A DNA stretch of 7,604 bases from UBA1049 sp964525815 (GTDB lineage: Bacteria > Bacillota > Clostridia > Oscillospirales > CAG-382): NCBI GenBank assembly GCA_964525815.1, contig CAZGJQ010000096.1, positions 1 to 7,604 on the forward strand. Reading direction: 5' to 3'. Shown here piece by piece: positions 1 to 5,958 of this stretch (its first letter is position 1; each line of letters opens with the position of its first letter). The position numbers were made by a program, and so were the translations under genes. Below the pieces are notes generated by a model, which was not told the DNA's origin, did no database searches, and was given only the letters and a program-made list of their open reading frames with translations.

Positions 1-48
1 GGCTTTTTCTTTATGCCTATTCGGTGGTGAGTTTATTAATTCTTTCAC
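1..48 (-). CDS. 5' end of a gene cut by the window edge, probably acetylglutamate kinase (argB)
   Basis: Reading leftward from a GTG at 48-46, 16 codons stay open to the window edge and translate as MKELINSPPNRHKEKA (start read as Met). An SD-like GGCAGG lies about 8 nt upstream, and an in-frame TAG three codons before the GTG rules out a longer N-terminus. The argC-argJ-argB order is common in Clostridia, and acetylglutamate kinases often begin with a short charged helix of this kind before their LIEALPYI segment, which would lie just outside the window. ArgB phosphorylates N-acetylglutamate, making the substrate of the ArgC precursor step. What is seen is the start codon, open frame and weak RBS; the argB identity is inferred mainly from position. 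No diagnostic kinase motif is visible. Confidence 0.45.
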   Translation of the reverse strand, partial: MKELINSPPNRHKEKA

Positions 49-83
49 GCTAACTACCTGCCTTTTATATTTTTTTATCTACT

Positions 84-183
84 GTTTGCGAAGAAATCCG
101 GTTTGCCATAAGGCAAATGACAATCATCCTCTACGATTGTCAAGGAATTCTCCTTGGACGTAGCAACCACCGGTTGCTATGTC
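84..183. repeat. Four consecutive hairpins between argJ and the next gene
   Basis: Four inverted repeats stand almost end to end. Stem 102-107/112-117 (TTTGCC/GGCAAA) has a 4-nt loop. Stem 118-125/135-142 (TGACAATC/GATTGTCA) has a 9-nt loop. Stem 141-146/151-156 (CAAGGA/TCCTTG) has a 4-nt loop. Stem 157-168/172-183 is 12 bp with a 3-nt loop and one imperfect pair at 160/180. GTTTGC also occurs as a direct repeat at 84-89 and 101-106. The rightmost stem overlaps the argJ stop codon. The imperfect pair is G-U if read rightward but A-C if read leftward. No T-tract follows the stems in the leftward direction, so this does not look like an ordinary terminator. It could be a dispersed palindromic intergenic repeat (MITE/REP-like), an mRNA-stability or processing element inside the arg operon, or a small structured RNA. 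The structure is seen directly; the role is not known. Confidence 0.6.
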
Positions 184-1421
184 CTGTATTCCCCGTTTAT
201 CCTCACATACTCATAGGTCATGTCACAGCCCCATGCGACCGCTTTTTGGTTGCCGGAATTTAGGTTCACAAGTATTTTTATCTCGTCCCGGATGAGTATT
301 TCCTTTGCCTTTTTCTCCGAAAAAGCAATACCGCTTCCCTGCTTGCATACCATTATTTCTCCGGCAGAGGAAACAAAGGAAATATCGATTATTCCGGTAT
401 TTACAGAAGCTCCCGAATAACCGACAGCGCAAAGGATTCTCCCCCAATTAGCATCCGCTCCGAAAATTGCGGTCTTTACAAGACTGGAGCAAATAATACC
501 TTTTGCTATTATTTTTGCCGTTTCGTTTTTATCCGCTCCCACAACCTCGCATTCAATCAGCTTGGTTGCGCCCTCGCCATCCTTGGCTATTTCCTTGCAT
601 AAAAAGGTTGTAGCAGCAGATAATGCCTTCTTAAAATTATCGTAATCCGTTCCCTCGTAATCAATGAGCGTGTTGCCCGCTTCTCCGTTGGCAAGAATAC
701 ACACCATGTCGTTAGTGGAGGTGTCTCCGTCAATGCTTATCATATTGAAGGTGTCGTTTGTATCCTCGCTCAGCGCTTTCTGAAGCAGCTCCGGTGTTAT
801 TGCGACATCGGTGGTCAGGAAACCAAGCATTGTCGCCATGTTCGGATGAATCATCCCCGAGCCCTTTGCAATTCCGCCGATAATACATTCCTTTCCGTCA
901 AGCATAAAGCTGACAGCGACCTCTTTTTTAACCGTATCAGTGGTCATAATTCCTTCTGCGGCGCTGCTGCCGCCCTTTTGGGAAAGAGCGGTCACAAGCG
1001 GCATAATACCGCTTTTTATAGGATCAATGCTCAAGGGCTGACCTATAACCCCGGTTGACGCCACTATAACATCCTGTGGTGATATTCCCAGCTCTTCTGC
1101 TGTAATTTCGCACATAGAGAGGGCAATTTCATTGCCGTTTGCGCTGCAGGTGTTTGCGTTGCCGCTGTTGCATATTATTGCACTTGCATACGGTGACACA
1201 AGGTTCTTTTGTGTTATTAGTATCGGTGCTCCTTTAACCAAATTCTGAGTATAGACCGCAGCCGCTGCAGCTTTTTTCTCGCTGTAAATTAGTGATAGAT
1301 CCTTTTTTTCTTTATTCCTGCGTATACCGCAATGAATGCCGCTCGCCAAGAAGCCCTTTGGTGCGCAAACTCCGCCTTTTATAAATTTCATTTTTTTATA
1401 ATCAAACCTTTCCACAGTCAA
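177..1421 (-). CDS. argJ: Arginine biosynthesis protein ArgJ (glutamate N-acetyltransferase / ornithine acetyltransferase)
   Basis: ArgJ moves the acetyl group from N-acetylornithine to glutamate in the cytosol, recycling acetyl in arginine synthesis; some members also use acetyl-CoA. The 414 residues match the usual family length. The precursor splits itself into alpha and beta chains before a threonine, here Thr197 in KGSGMIHPNMATML (186-199). Other family blocks are NSGNAN (85-90), STGVIG (122-127), TTDT (160-163), DGDTSTND (231-238), DGEGATK (281-287), GADANWGR (321-328) and the C-terminal WGCDMTYEYV...YRT. The start is uncertain. TTG at 1421 overlaps the argC stop by 4 nt (TTGA) and suggests translational coupling. 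An ATG at 1391 (Met11, MKFIKGGVCAPKGF) would give 404 residues and fits the N-terminus of many clostridial homologues. Neither has a strong SD. Whether the enzyme is mono- or bifunctional cannot be told. Confidence 0.96.
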   Translation of the reverse strand: MTVERFDYKKMKFIKGGVCAPKGFLASGIHCGIRRNKEKKDLSLIYSEKKAAAAAVYTQNLVKGAPILITQKNLVSPYASAIICNSGNANTCSANGNEIALSMCEITAEELGISPQDVIVASTGVIGQPLSIDPIKSGIMPLVTALSQKGGSSAAEGIMTTDTVKKEVAVSFMLDGKECIIGGIAKGSGMIHPNMATMLGFLTTDVAITPELLQKALSEDTNDTFNMISIDGDTSTNDMVCILANGEAGNTLIDYEGTDYDNFKKALSAATTFLCKEIAKDGEGATKLIECEVVGADKNETAKIIAKGIICSSLVKTAIFGADANWGRILCAVGYSGASVNTGIIDISFVSSAGEIMVCKQGSGIAFSEKKAKEILIRDEIKILVNLNSGNQKAVAWGCDMTYEYVRINGEYRT

Positions 1422-2362
1422 ATAACCAAGCCCGTTGTTTCATCAATTCCCAGCATTATGTTCATGCACTGCACCGCAGCTCCCGAGGCTCCCTTGCCGA
1501 GGTTGCAGAAGCGTGCCGCTATCAAGGCTCTTTGCTCGTTTCCGCATATGACAAGCTGCATATTATCCTTACCGGACAATTTGTTTGCGTACAAAAAACC
1601 GTTGTCTGTACCTTTTTCGCTGAAAGGAAGTACGCTTATCAGCTCTTCACTCCCATAATAATCAACGAAAAAAGCATGCAGAGCCTTTGCATTTTTTATG
1701 CCGTTTAAATCCTGAATATAAATCGGTACGCTGACCACCATCCCGCTGTAAAAATCGGCAACAATTGGGTTAAACAGCGGCTCTCTTGATAGGTCGCAGA
1801 CAGCCCTCATCTCCCTTAAATGCTTATGGGTACAGTCTAAAGCATATTGACCGGGCGATAACAGGCTCTTATCCTTATTGTCTGCGGTATAGTCCGCAAT
1901 CATACTCTTTCCGCCCCCGCTGTATCCTGTTACCGAATGAGACGATATCGGATAGTCGGCAGAGAGTATTCCGCTCTTCACCAAAGGATAAGCAATTACG
2001 CAGAAGCCGCTCGCATGGCATCCCGGAACAGCTACCCGGCTGCTTTTTTCTATTGCTCTCCTATGCTCAATTGACAGCTCCGGGAACCCATAGCTCCAGC
2101 CGGAATGTGTCCTGTGCGCCGTTGAAGCATCTATTATTCTTGTGTTTTTGTTCTCACAAAGGGAAACCGCTTCAACAGCCGCTTCATCAGGCAGACAAAG
2201 GAAGGCTATATCAGACGAGTTAATCAACCGCTTGCGTGTATCCCTGTCCTTGCGCTTCTCCTCGGAAACAGCAAGCAGCTCAATATCGCTCCTGCCGGAA
2301 AGCCTGTCGAAGATTCGCAAGCCCGTAGTACCCGCCGAGCCGTCTATATATACCTTGGTCAT
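1418..2362 (-). CDS. argC: N-acetyl-gamma-glutamyl-phosphate reductase, type 2 (ArgC)
   Basis: ArgC reduces N-acetylglutamyl 5-phosphate to N-acetylglutamate 5-semialdehyde with NADPH in cytosolic arginine synthesis. The 314-residue length and motif set fit the shorter type 2 ArgC rather than the roughly 345-residue type 1. The nucleotide-binding GSAGTTG is at residues 8-14, then IIDASTAHR (76-84), GFPEL (92-96), VPGCHASG (112-119) with catalytic Cys115, GYSGGGK (146-152), HKHLREM (about 179-185) and the C-terminal GKGASGAAVQCMNIMLG (289-305). The ATG at 2362 has an excellent SD, AAGGAGG at 2376-2370, 7 nt upstream, so the start is firm. It is the first gene of the leftward operon, with its stop overlapping the TTG start proposed for argJ. 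A near-consensus promoter and a palindromic operator candidate lie immediately upstream. Confidence 0.95.
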   Translation of the reverse strand: MTKVYIDGSAGTTGLRIFDRLSGRSDIELLAVSEEKRKDRDTRKRLINSSDIAFLCLPDEAAVEAVSLCENKNTRIIDASTAHRTHSGWSYGFPELSIEHRRAIEKSSRVAVPGCHASGFCVIAYPLVKSGILSADYPISSHSVTGYSGGGKSMIADYTADNKDKSLLSPGQYALDCTHKHLREMRAVCDLSREPLFNPIVADFYSGMVVSVPIYIQDLNGIKNAKALHAFFVDYYGSEELISVLPFSEKGTDNGFLYANKLSGKDNMQLVICGNEQRALIAARFCNLGKGASGAAVQCMNIMLGIDETTGLVI

Positions 2363-2395
2363 TCGATAACCTCCTTGTTATGCTTATAGTATTAT

Positions 2396-2409
2396 AGTAT
2401 AATTATACA
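2396..2409. promoter_or_regulatory. Palindromic operator candidate (ARG-box-like) over the argC -10 element
   Basis: GTATAATTATAC at 2397-2408 is a perfect 12-bp palindrome covering the argC -10 hexamer. On the leftward strand the 14-mer TGTATAATTATACT resembles the ARG box core TGAAT-4 nt-ATTCA bound by ArgR/AhrC hexamers, with TGTAT/ATACT half-sites. Its place on top of the promoter of an arginine operon is what a repressor site would show. Next to it, TTATAGTAT occurs twice (2384-2392 and 2392-2400). AT-rich palindromes can arise by chance, so the ArgR assignment is inference. Confidence 0.45.
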
Positions 2410-2429
2410 TATATTTGTGTGTATGTCAA
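2402..2429 (-). promoter_or_regulatory. Sigma-A-type promoter of the argC-argJ operon
   Basis: On the leftward strand a perfect -35 TTGACA (2429-2424) and a perfect -10 TATAAT (2407-2402) are separated by 16 nt, one less than the usual 17. Transcription would start near 2395, leaving about 32 nt of leader before the argC ATG, with the SD at 2376-2370. No leader hairpin or attenuator is evident in such a short leader, so control is more likely at initiation through the overlapping palindrome. Confidence 0.75.
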
Positions 2430-2530
2430 GTATTTATGCATATTATTTTTATTTCTTACGCCATTTATACATTTTAGGGTTAATCTGCTGTTCTTTTGTG
2501 TATATTGTATAAATTAGTGAGAAAATCTCT

Positions 2531-2695
2531 ATGATTCACATAACAAAAAAGCGTTCTTCTGCTTATTTGGAAAAGCAGCAGCTTAATTTCACTTACATTG
2601 ACAACCATATCGGTGGTAATAATATCAAACATACGCGTTTTACAGCATTGACAAATTATATGCGGTGTGATAGTATAAAATGGAAGAAAATGTAA
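2531..2695 (+). CDS. Doubtful 54-codon ORF upstream of the glycosyltransferase gene
   Basis: An ATG at 2531 opens 54 codons ending in TAA at 2693-2695, with a weak GTGAG 9 nt upstream. The predicted peptide begins MIHITKKRSSAYLEKQQ, is basic and polar, has no membrane segment or signal peptide, and is not recognised. It ends 13 nt before the glycosyltransferase start and runs through that gene's predicted promoter (2648-2676). That argues for either a leader peptide transcribed from further upstream or, more likely, a chance open frame in AT-rich DNA. A TATAAA lies at 2508-2513, but no convincing -35 accompanies it. Confidence 0.15.
   Translation: MIHITKKRSSAYLEKQQLNFTYIDNHIGGNNIKHTRFTALTNYMRCDSIKWKKM
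2648..2676 (+). promoter_or_regulatory. Sigma-A-type promoter of the glycosyltransferase-led operon
   Basis: A perfect -35 TTGACA (2648-2653) is followed after 17 nt by the -10 TAGTAT (2671-2676); TATAAA at 2674-2679 is an alternative -10 with wider spacing. The start would fall near 2683, giving a leader of about 25 nt that contains GGAG at 2697-2700, 8 nt before the ATG. No obvious operator overlaps it. Confidence 0.65.
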
Positions 2696-2708
2696 CGGAG
2701 ACAGCTCT

Positions 2709-3680
2709 ATGACAAGCGATAAAATGGATTTAATAAGCGTGGTTGTACCCTGCTTTAACGAGCAGGAGGTCGTCTTGCTTTTTTATGACGAGATGAGCAG
2801 AGTTGCCGGGGAAATGTCCGGGGTCGATATTGAGATGATTTTTGTGGACGACGGTTCGACCGACCGGACGCTTGAGTGCTTCCGCAGCCTTTCGGAGCGG
2901 GACAAGCGGGTTCGTTATATTTCCTTTACCCGGAATTTCGGTAAGGAAGCGGCGATGTTCGCAGGTCTGGAAAATGCAAAGGGCGACTATGTGGCTATTA
3001 TGGATGCGGATCTGCAGGATCCGCCCGCTCTTTTGCCGGAGATGTATAAAGCGGTTAAGGAGGAGGGCTTTGACAGCGTCGCCACAAGGAGGAGCAGCCG
3101 CAAGGGTGAGCCGCCGGTGCGCACCTTCTTCGCAAAGCTGTTTTACAGGATTATAAACAAGATTTCCAAGGTGGAGCTCGTTCCCGGAGCGAGGGATTAC
3201 CGGCTGATGAGCCGCAGAATGGTGGATTCGGTGCTTTCTCTCTCCGAATATAACCGTTTCTCCAAGGGCATCTTCGCCTGGGTAGGGTATAAAACAAAAT
3301 GGATTTCATACGAGAATATCGAGAGGGTAGCGGGTACCACAAAATGGTCGTTCTGGAAGCTGTTCAGGTACTCGCTTGAGTGCATAATCGCATTTTCCAC
3401 CGCACCGCTTGCTCTGTCCTCGCTCTTCGGATTCTTTTTCTGCCTGCTTGCGGTTATAGGTATAATAATCGTAGTAGCCAGGCAGCTGATATGGGGAGGC
3501 TCCACATACGGATGGGCTTCCACAATCTGTATTATCCTGTTTGTGGGGGGAGTACAGCTCTTTACAATAGGTATTTTGGGACAGTATCTGTCAAAGACAT
3601 ATCTTGAAACCAAGAAGCGCCCGATTTATCTGGTAGCGGAAACCGAGAAGGATTCAAGAGACAAAGGAGAAACCAAATAA
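2709..3680 (+). CDS. GT2 polyprenyl-phosphate glycosyltransferase with two C-terminal membrane helices (GtrB/CsbB/ArnC-like)
   Basis: Family 2 glycosyltransferases of this type move a sugar from a nucleotide donor to undecaprenyl phosphate on the cytoplasmic membrane face; the lipid-linked sugar then serves wall, teichoic acid or other surface glycans. The 323-residue length fits. The N-terminal GT-A domain has VVVPCFNEQE (11-20), FVDDGSTD (45-52), RNFGKEAA (75-82), the DXD-type metal site in MDADLQDPP (98-106), then DYRLMSRR (173-180) and NRFSKG (192-197). A TTKWSFWKLFRYS stretch leads into two hydrophobic segments at about 226-257 and 270-295. The tail, KKRPIYLV and beyond, is charged. GGAG at 2697-2700 supports the ATG. 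It is the first gene of the operon, and its TAA overlaps the next ATG by 1 nt. Sugar donor and final acceptor cannot be read from sequence; it is also somewhat G+C-richer than the next gene. Confidence 0.9.
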   Translation: MTSDKMDLISVVVPCFNEQEVVLLFYDEMSRVAGEMSGVDIEMIFVDDGSTDRTLECFRSLSERDKRVRYISFTRNFGKEAAMFAGLENAKGDYVAIMDADLQDPPALLPEMYKAVKEEGFDSVATRRSSRKGEPPVRTFFAKLFYRIINKISKVELVPGARDYRLMSRRMVDSVLSLSEYNRFSKGIFAWVGYKTKWISYENIERVAGTTKWSFWKLFRYSLECIIAFSTAPLALSSLFGFFFCLLAVIGIIIVVARQLIWGGSTYGWASTICIILFVGGVQLFTIGILGQYLSKTYLETKKRPIYLVAETEKDSRDKGETK

Positions 3681-4465
3681 TGAAGCTTGGAATAATCTGC
3701 GCACAGCATAATGCCCAGGGAATAAAAAAAATAAGGGAATTAGGATTGGATTATGCCGAGCTGGATGTTAATGCGGATGATATAGCTTATCTTAACAAAG
3801 CGGAGATAAAAAAAGCCCTGAGCGATTACAATATTGCATTGGGAGCGGTGGGACGCTGGGGCAGAAACAGGATTAACGAGGACGCAACCTTTAACAATAA
3901 AGAGCAAAGAGATGAGTTTGAGCTTATTGATATGTGTGCCGATATGGGCTGCCCGGTTTATATTACGGGCGTAAATTATGTGGAGGAATTAAGCTATTAT
4001 GATAATATTACCGCCGCAGTCGGTTATGTTGAATCGCTTATGGAATATGCGGCAGGCAGAGTTAAAATAGCCGTTTACAACTGCCACTGGAACAATTATA
4101 TCGATAAGCCGAAGGAATGGGATATTGTGCACGGGCATATAAAGGAGCTTGGTATAAAGTTTGATCCCTCGCATTCCGTAAACGGAGGCAGGGAATATAT
4201 GAGCGAGGCTGTCTCCTATGGTAACAGGTTTTGTCATGTGCATCTTAAGGGAACTGTTAATGTGGACGGTAAGCGGGTCGATGATCCGCCTGCCGGACTG
4301 GATTTAATAAACTGGCCTGCATTGCTCTCTGTTCTACGGTACCATAAGTACGAGGGAATGCTCTCAATTGAGCCTCATTCCGAAATATGGCAAGGTGAGC
4401 TTGGAGACAAGGGAGTTAAATATACAATAGAGTATTTCAAAAAGCTGCTGTTTATCGAGGACTGA
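3680..4465 (+). CDS. Short sugar phosphate isomerase/epimerase-like TIM-barrel protein lacking one usual metal ligand
   Basis: This 261-residue protein belongs to the xylose-isomerase-like TIM-barrel superfamily (COG1082: IolE, epimerases, endonuclease IV relatives), cytosolic enzymes acting on sugars or keto-sugars through a divalent metal held by Glu-Asp-His-Glu. Seen here are FDPSH (Asp162), HVHLKG (His188) and SIEPHSE (Glu231). Where the downstream paralogue has Glu169 in KIAFEMH, this protein reads KIAVYNCHW, so Tyr133 or Asn134 replaces the first glutamate. The enzyme may use an altered metal site, a different chemistry, or have lost catalysis. AAAGGAG at 3663-3669 lies 10 nt before the ATG, and the start overlaps the upstream stop (TAATG), so it is translationally coupled to the glycosyltransferase gene. 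The next gene begins 3 nt after its stop. The fold assignment is solid; the reaction is unknown. Confidence 0.85.
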   Translation: MKLGIICAQHNAQGIKKIRELGLDYAELDVNADDIAYLNKAEIKKALSDYNIALGAVGRWGRNRINEDATFNNKEQRDEFELIDMCADMGCPVYITGVNYVEELSYYDNITAAVGYVESLMEYAAGRVKIAVYNCHWNNYIDKPKEWDIVHGHIKELGIKFDPSHSVNGGREYMSEAVSYGNRFCHVHLKGTVNVDGKRVDDPPAGLDLINWPALLSVLRYHKYEGMLSIEPHSEIWQGELGDKGVKYTIEYFKKLLFIED

Positions 4466-4468
4466 AAA

Positions 4469-4807
4469 ATGTTTAAGTTCCTAAGGAGAGACAAACCACC
4501 AAAAAACACAAAAAGCATAGAATATAAGCGCTGGATGGCAAACAGAATCGATGGCAAGCTTATCAGATATGTGCTTGAGAGAGGCAGTGACGGTGTAGAG
4601 GTTGTTATCGGCAAGGGCGGATTTTTAAGCGTTGTCGATGGCGAGCTCTCGGTTATCTGCGGAGAAAAAACCCTATTTTTGGCTAAGGTGGATACCCTTT
4701 CGGCTTGGGAGTTTATGTCGCTGGAAGGGGTTACCCTTACGGGGTTCGATATTATTAAGGGTAAGGAAAGAACGGTTCTCGCTTATTACAAATACCACAG
4801 GGACTAA
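4469..4807 (+). CDS. Conserved-looking small protein of unknown function
   Basis: I do not recognise this 112-residue protein. It has no signal peptide or membrane segment. The first 12 residues are strongly basic (MFKFLRRDKPPK), followed by a probable helix (17-37) and then a run of alternating hydrophobic residues broken by glycines and aspartates (about 31-108: VEVVIGKGG, FLSVVDGELSVI, LFLAKVD, VTLTGFDII, TVLAYYKYH). That pattern suggests a compact all-beta domain. It starts 3 nt after the upstream stop with GAGG at 4457-4460, 8 nt before the ATG, and lies between a TIM-barrel isomerase-like gene and an oxidoreductase gene, so it is surely co-translated with them. Its placement is reminiscent of C-glycoside cleaving systems, in which a small beta-rich subunit pairs with a TIM-barrel subunit, but I see no sequence motif that proves this. 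Confidence 0.8.
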   Translation: MFKFLRRDKPPKNTKSIEYKRWMANRIDGKLIRYVLERGSDGVEVVIGKGGFLSVVDGELSVICGEKTLFLAKVDTLSAWEFMSLEGVTLTGFDIIKGKERTVLAYYKYHRD

Positions 4808-4820
4808 ATTATTATATAAA

Positions 4821-4836
4821 AAAAGGAGTATTTTTT
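4821..4836 (+). promoter_or_regulatory. Strong ribosome binding site of the oxidoreductase gene, flanked by A and T runs
   Basis: AAAAGGAG (4821-4828) lies 8 nt before the ATG at 4837. Seven A residues (4818-4824) precede GGAG and six T residues (4831-4836) follow, so the SD could sit in the loop of a weak A-U hairpin. The 29-nt gap is the longest inside the operon. Confidence 0.6.
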
Positions 4837-5943
4837 ATGAAAAAGACAACGGCTGCATCCGACAAGGTAAGGATAGGTATAATTGGCTGCGGCGGTATCG
4901 CTCACGGCAAGCATCTACCGGCACTTAAGGCGCTGCCGAATGTAGAGATGGTCGCTTTCTGCGATATAATCGAGTCAAAGGCTGAGGAAACGGCAAAAAA
5001 ATACGGAACAGAGGGAGCAGATGTTTATACAGATTACAAAAAGCTGCTTGAGGATAAAAGCATCGATGTAGTTCATGTCCTTACTCCGAACCGCTCACAC
5101 AGCTTTATCTCCGTGGACGCAATGGAAGCGGGAAAGCATGTCATGTGCGAGAAGCCAATGGCAATAAACGCCACCGAAGCAAATAAAATGGTGGAAGCCT
5201 CAGCCCGTACGGGCAAGAAGCTGACAATCGGGTATCAGAACAGGCAACGCCCCGATTCCCTGTTTGTGAAGAGCGAGGTTGAAGCCGGTACGCTGGGCGA
5301 GGTTTATTATGCCAAGGCAACCGCTATCAGAAGAAGAGCCGTTCCTACCTGGGGTGTTTTTCTGAACGAATATGAGCAGGGAGGCGGTCCGCTTATAGAT
5401 ATCGGAACCCATGCGCTTGACCTTACAATGTGGTGCATGGATAACTACAAGCCAAAGTACTGTGTAGGTACAACATATAAAAAGCTGGGGGACAAGTTCC
5501 CCACGGGCAATGCCTGGGGAGACTGGAAGAAAGAGGAATTTACGGTTGAGGATTCGGCATTTGGTTTTATTGTAATGGAAAACGGGGCAACCATCAGTCT
5601 GGAATCCAGCTGGGCGATAAACATGCTTGACCCGAGAGAGGCGATAACCACTCTTTGCGGAACGGATGCCGGAATAGATATGCAAGACGGGGTTAGGATT
5701 AACGGTATCAGGGGCGGCAGACCGTATGTTACCAAGCCGGACTTCGGCTCAGGCGGAGCGGACTTTTTTGTCGGCAGCAGAAACGCAAAGCCCGAGGACA
5801 GAGAAGCCAGGCTCTGGATAGATGCGGTTGTGAACGATAAAGCACCGTTTGTATTGCCCGAGCAGGCATATGCGGTAAGCCAGATTCTGGACGGTATTTA
5901 TGAATCCGCAAGAACAGGCGCACCCGTATATTTTAATAAGTAA
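4837..5943 (+). CDS. Gfo/Idh/MocA family NAD(P)-dependent sugar oxidoreductase
   Basis: Members of this family oxidise or reduce a hydroxyl/keto group on sugars, inositols or glycosides with NAD(P) in the cytosol. The 368 residues are of typical length. The Rossmann domain has GIIGCGGIAHGKHL (14-27), and the acidic residue Asp43 (AFCD) after the second strand favours NAD over NADP. VLTPNRSH (81-88) and CEKPM (104-108) carry the family's active-site lysine, Lys106. The C-terminal beta-sheet domain has GGGPLIDIGTHALDL (182-196), with Asp188 and His192 at the usual catalytic positions. The start is supported by AAAAGGAG 8 nt upstream. The next gene, another TIM-barrel isomerase/epimerase, starts 15 nt after the stop. 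This pairing is typical of inositol-like catabolism and of oxidation-dependent 3-keto-glycoside routes, so a sugar or glycoside hydroxyl is the likely target. The exact substrate is unknown. Confidence 0.93.
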   Translation: MKKTTAASDKVRIGIIGCGGIAHGKHLPALKALPNVEMVAFCDIIESKAEETAKKYGTEGADVYTDYKKLLEDKSIDVVHVLTPNRSHSFISVDAMEAGKHVMCEKPMAINATEANKMVEASARTGKKLTIGYQNRQRPDSLFVKSEVEAGTLGEVYYAKATAIRRRAVPTWGVFLNEYEQGGGPLIDIGTHALDLTMWCMDNYKPKYCVGTTYKKLGDKFPTGNAWGDWKKEEFTVEDSAFGFIVMENGATISLESSWAINMLDPREAITTLCGTDAGIDMQDGVRINGIRGGRPYVTKPDFGSGGADFFVGSRNAKPEDREARLWIDAVVNDKAPFVLPEQAYAVSQILDGIYESARTGAPVYFNK

Positions 5944-5958
5944 AAGAGGTACAGGATA

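Larger units (their letters stand above)
2363..2708. other. Divergent intergenic region between the argC operon and the glycosyltransferase operon
   Basis: This 346-nt AT-rich stretch separates two oppositely transcribed operons. Its left end holds the argC SD, promoter and palindromic operator candidate; its right end holds the promoter and SD of the glycosyltransferase gene. The middle (about 2430-2640) contains a short hairpin (CTGCTT 2559-2564 / AAGCAG 2573-2578, 8-nt loop) and a 54-codon ORF at 2531-2695 of doubtful status. No tRNA, riboswitch, T-box or terminator was recognised here. Confidence 0.85.

Noticed and set aside
102..183. Reading the hairpin cluster as the argJ terminator
   Set aside because: No T-tract follows in the leftward direction, and a probable co-directional gene begins just beyond it.
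1786..2223. 145-codon rightward open frame opposite argC
   Set aside because: It is antisense to argC, rich in Ser, Arg, Pro and Cys as expected of a shadow frame, with no SD.
2430..2647. Riboswitch, T-box or attenuator in the divergent intergenic region
   Set aside because: Only one short 6-bp hairpin is visible, with no T-box motif, terminator/antiterminator pair or recognisable aptamer core, and the predicted promoters leave leaders of only about 25-32 nt.
3197..3613. 138-codon leftward open frame opposite the glycosyltransferase gene
   Set aside because: It is the complement of the GT2 and membrane-helix coding sequence and has no independent support.
4786..4820. Possible internal promoter before the oxidoreductase gene (TTACAA ... 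TATATA/TATAAA)
   Set aside because: The -35 match is poor and the spacing is about 21 nt or more; the AT-rich gap alone explains the -10-like bases.
5200..5685. 161-codon leftward open frame opposite the oxidoreductase gene
   Set aside because: It is antisense to a Gfo/Idh/MocA gene with all family motifs; composition is unlike a real protein and there is no start signal.
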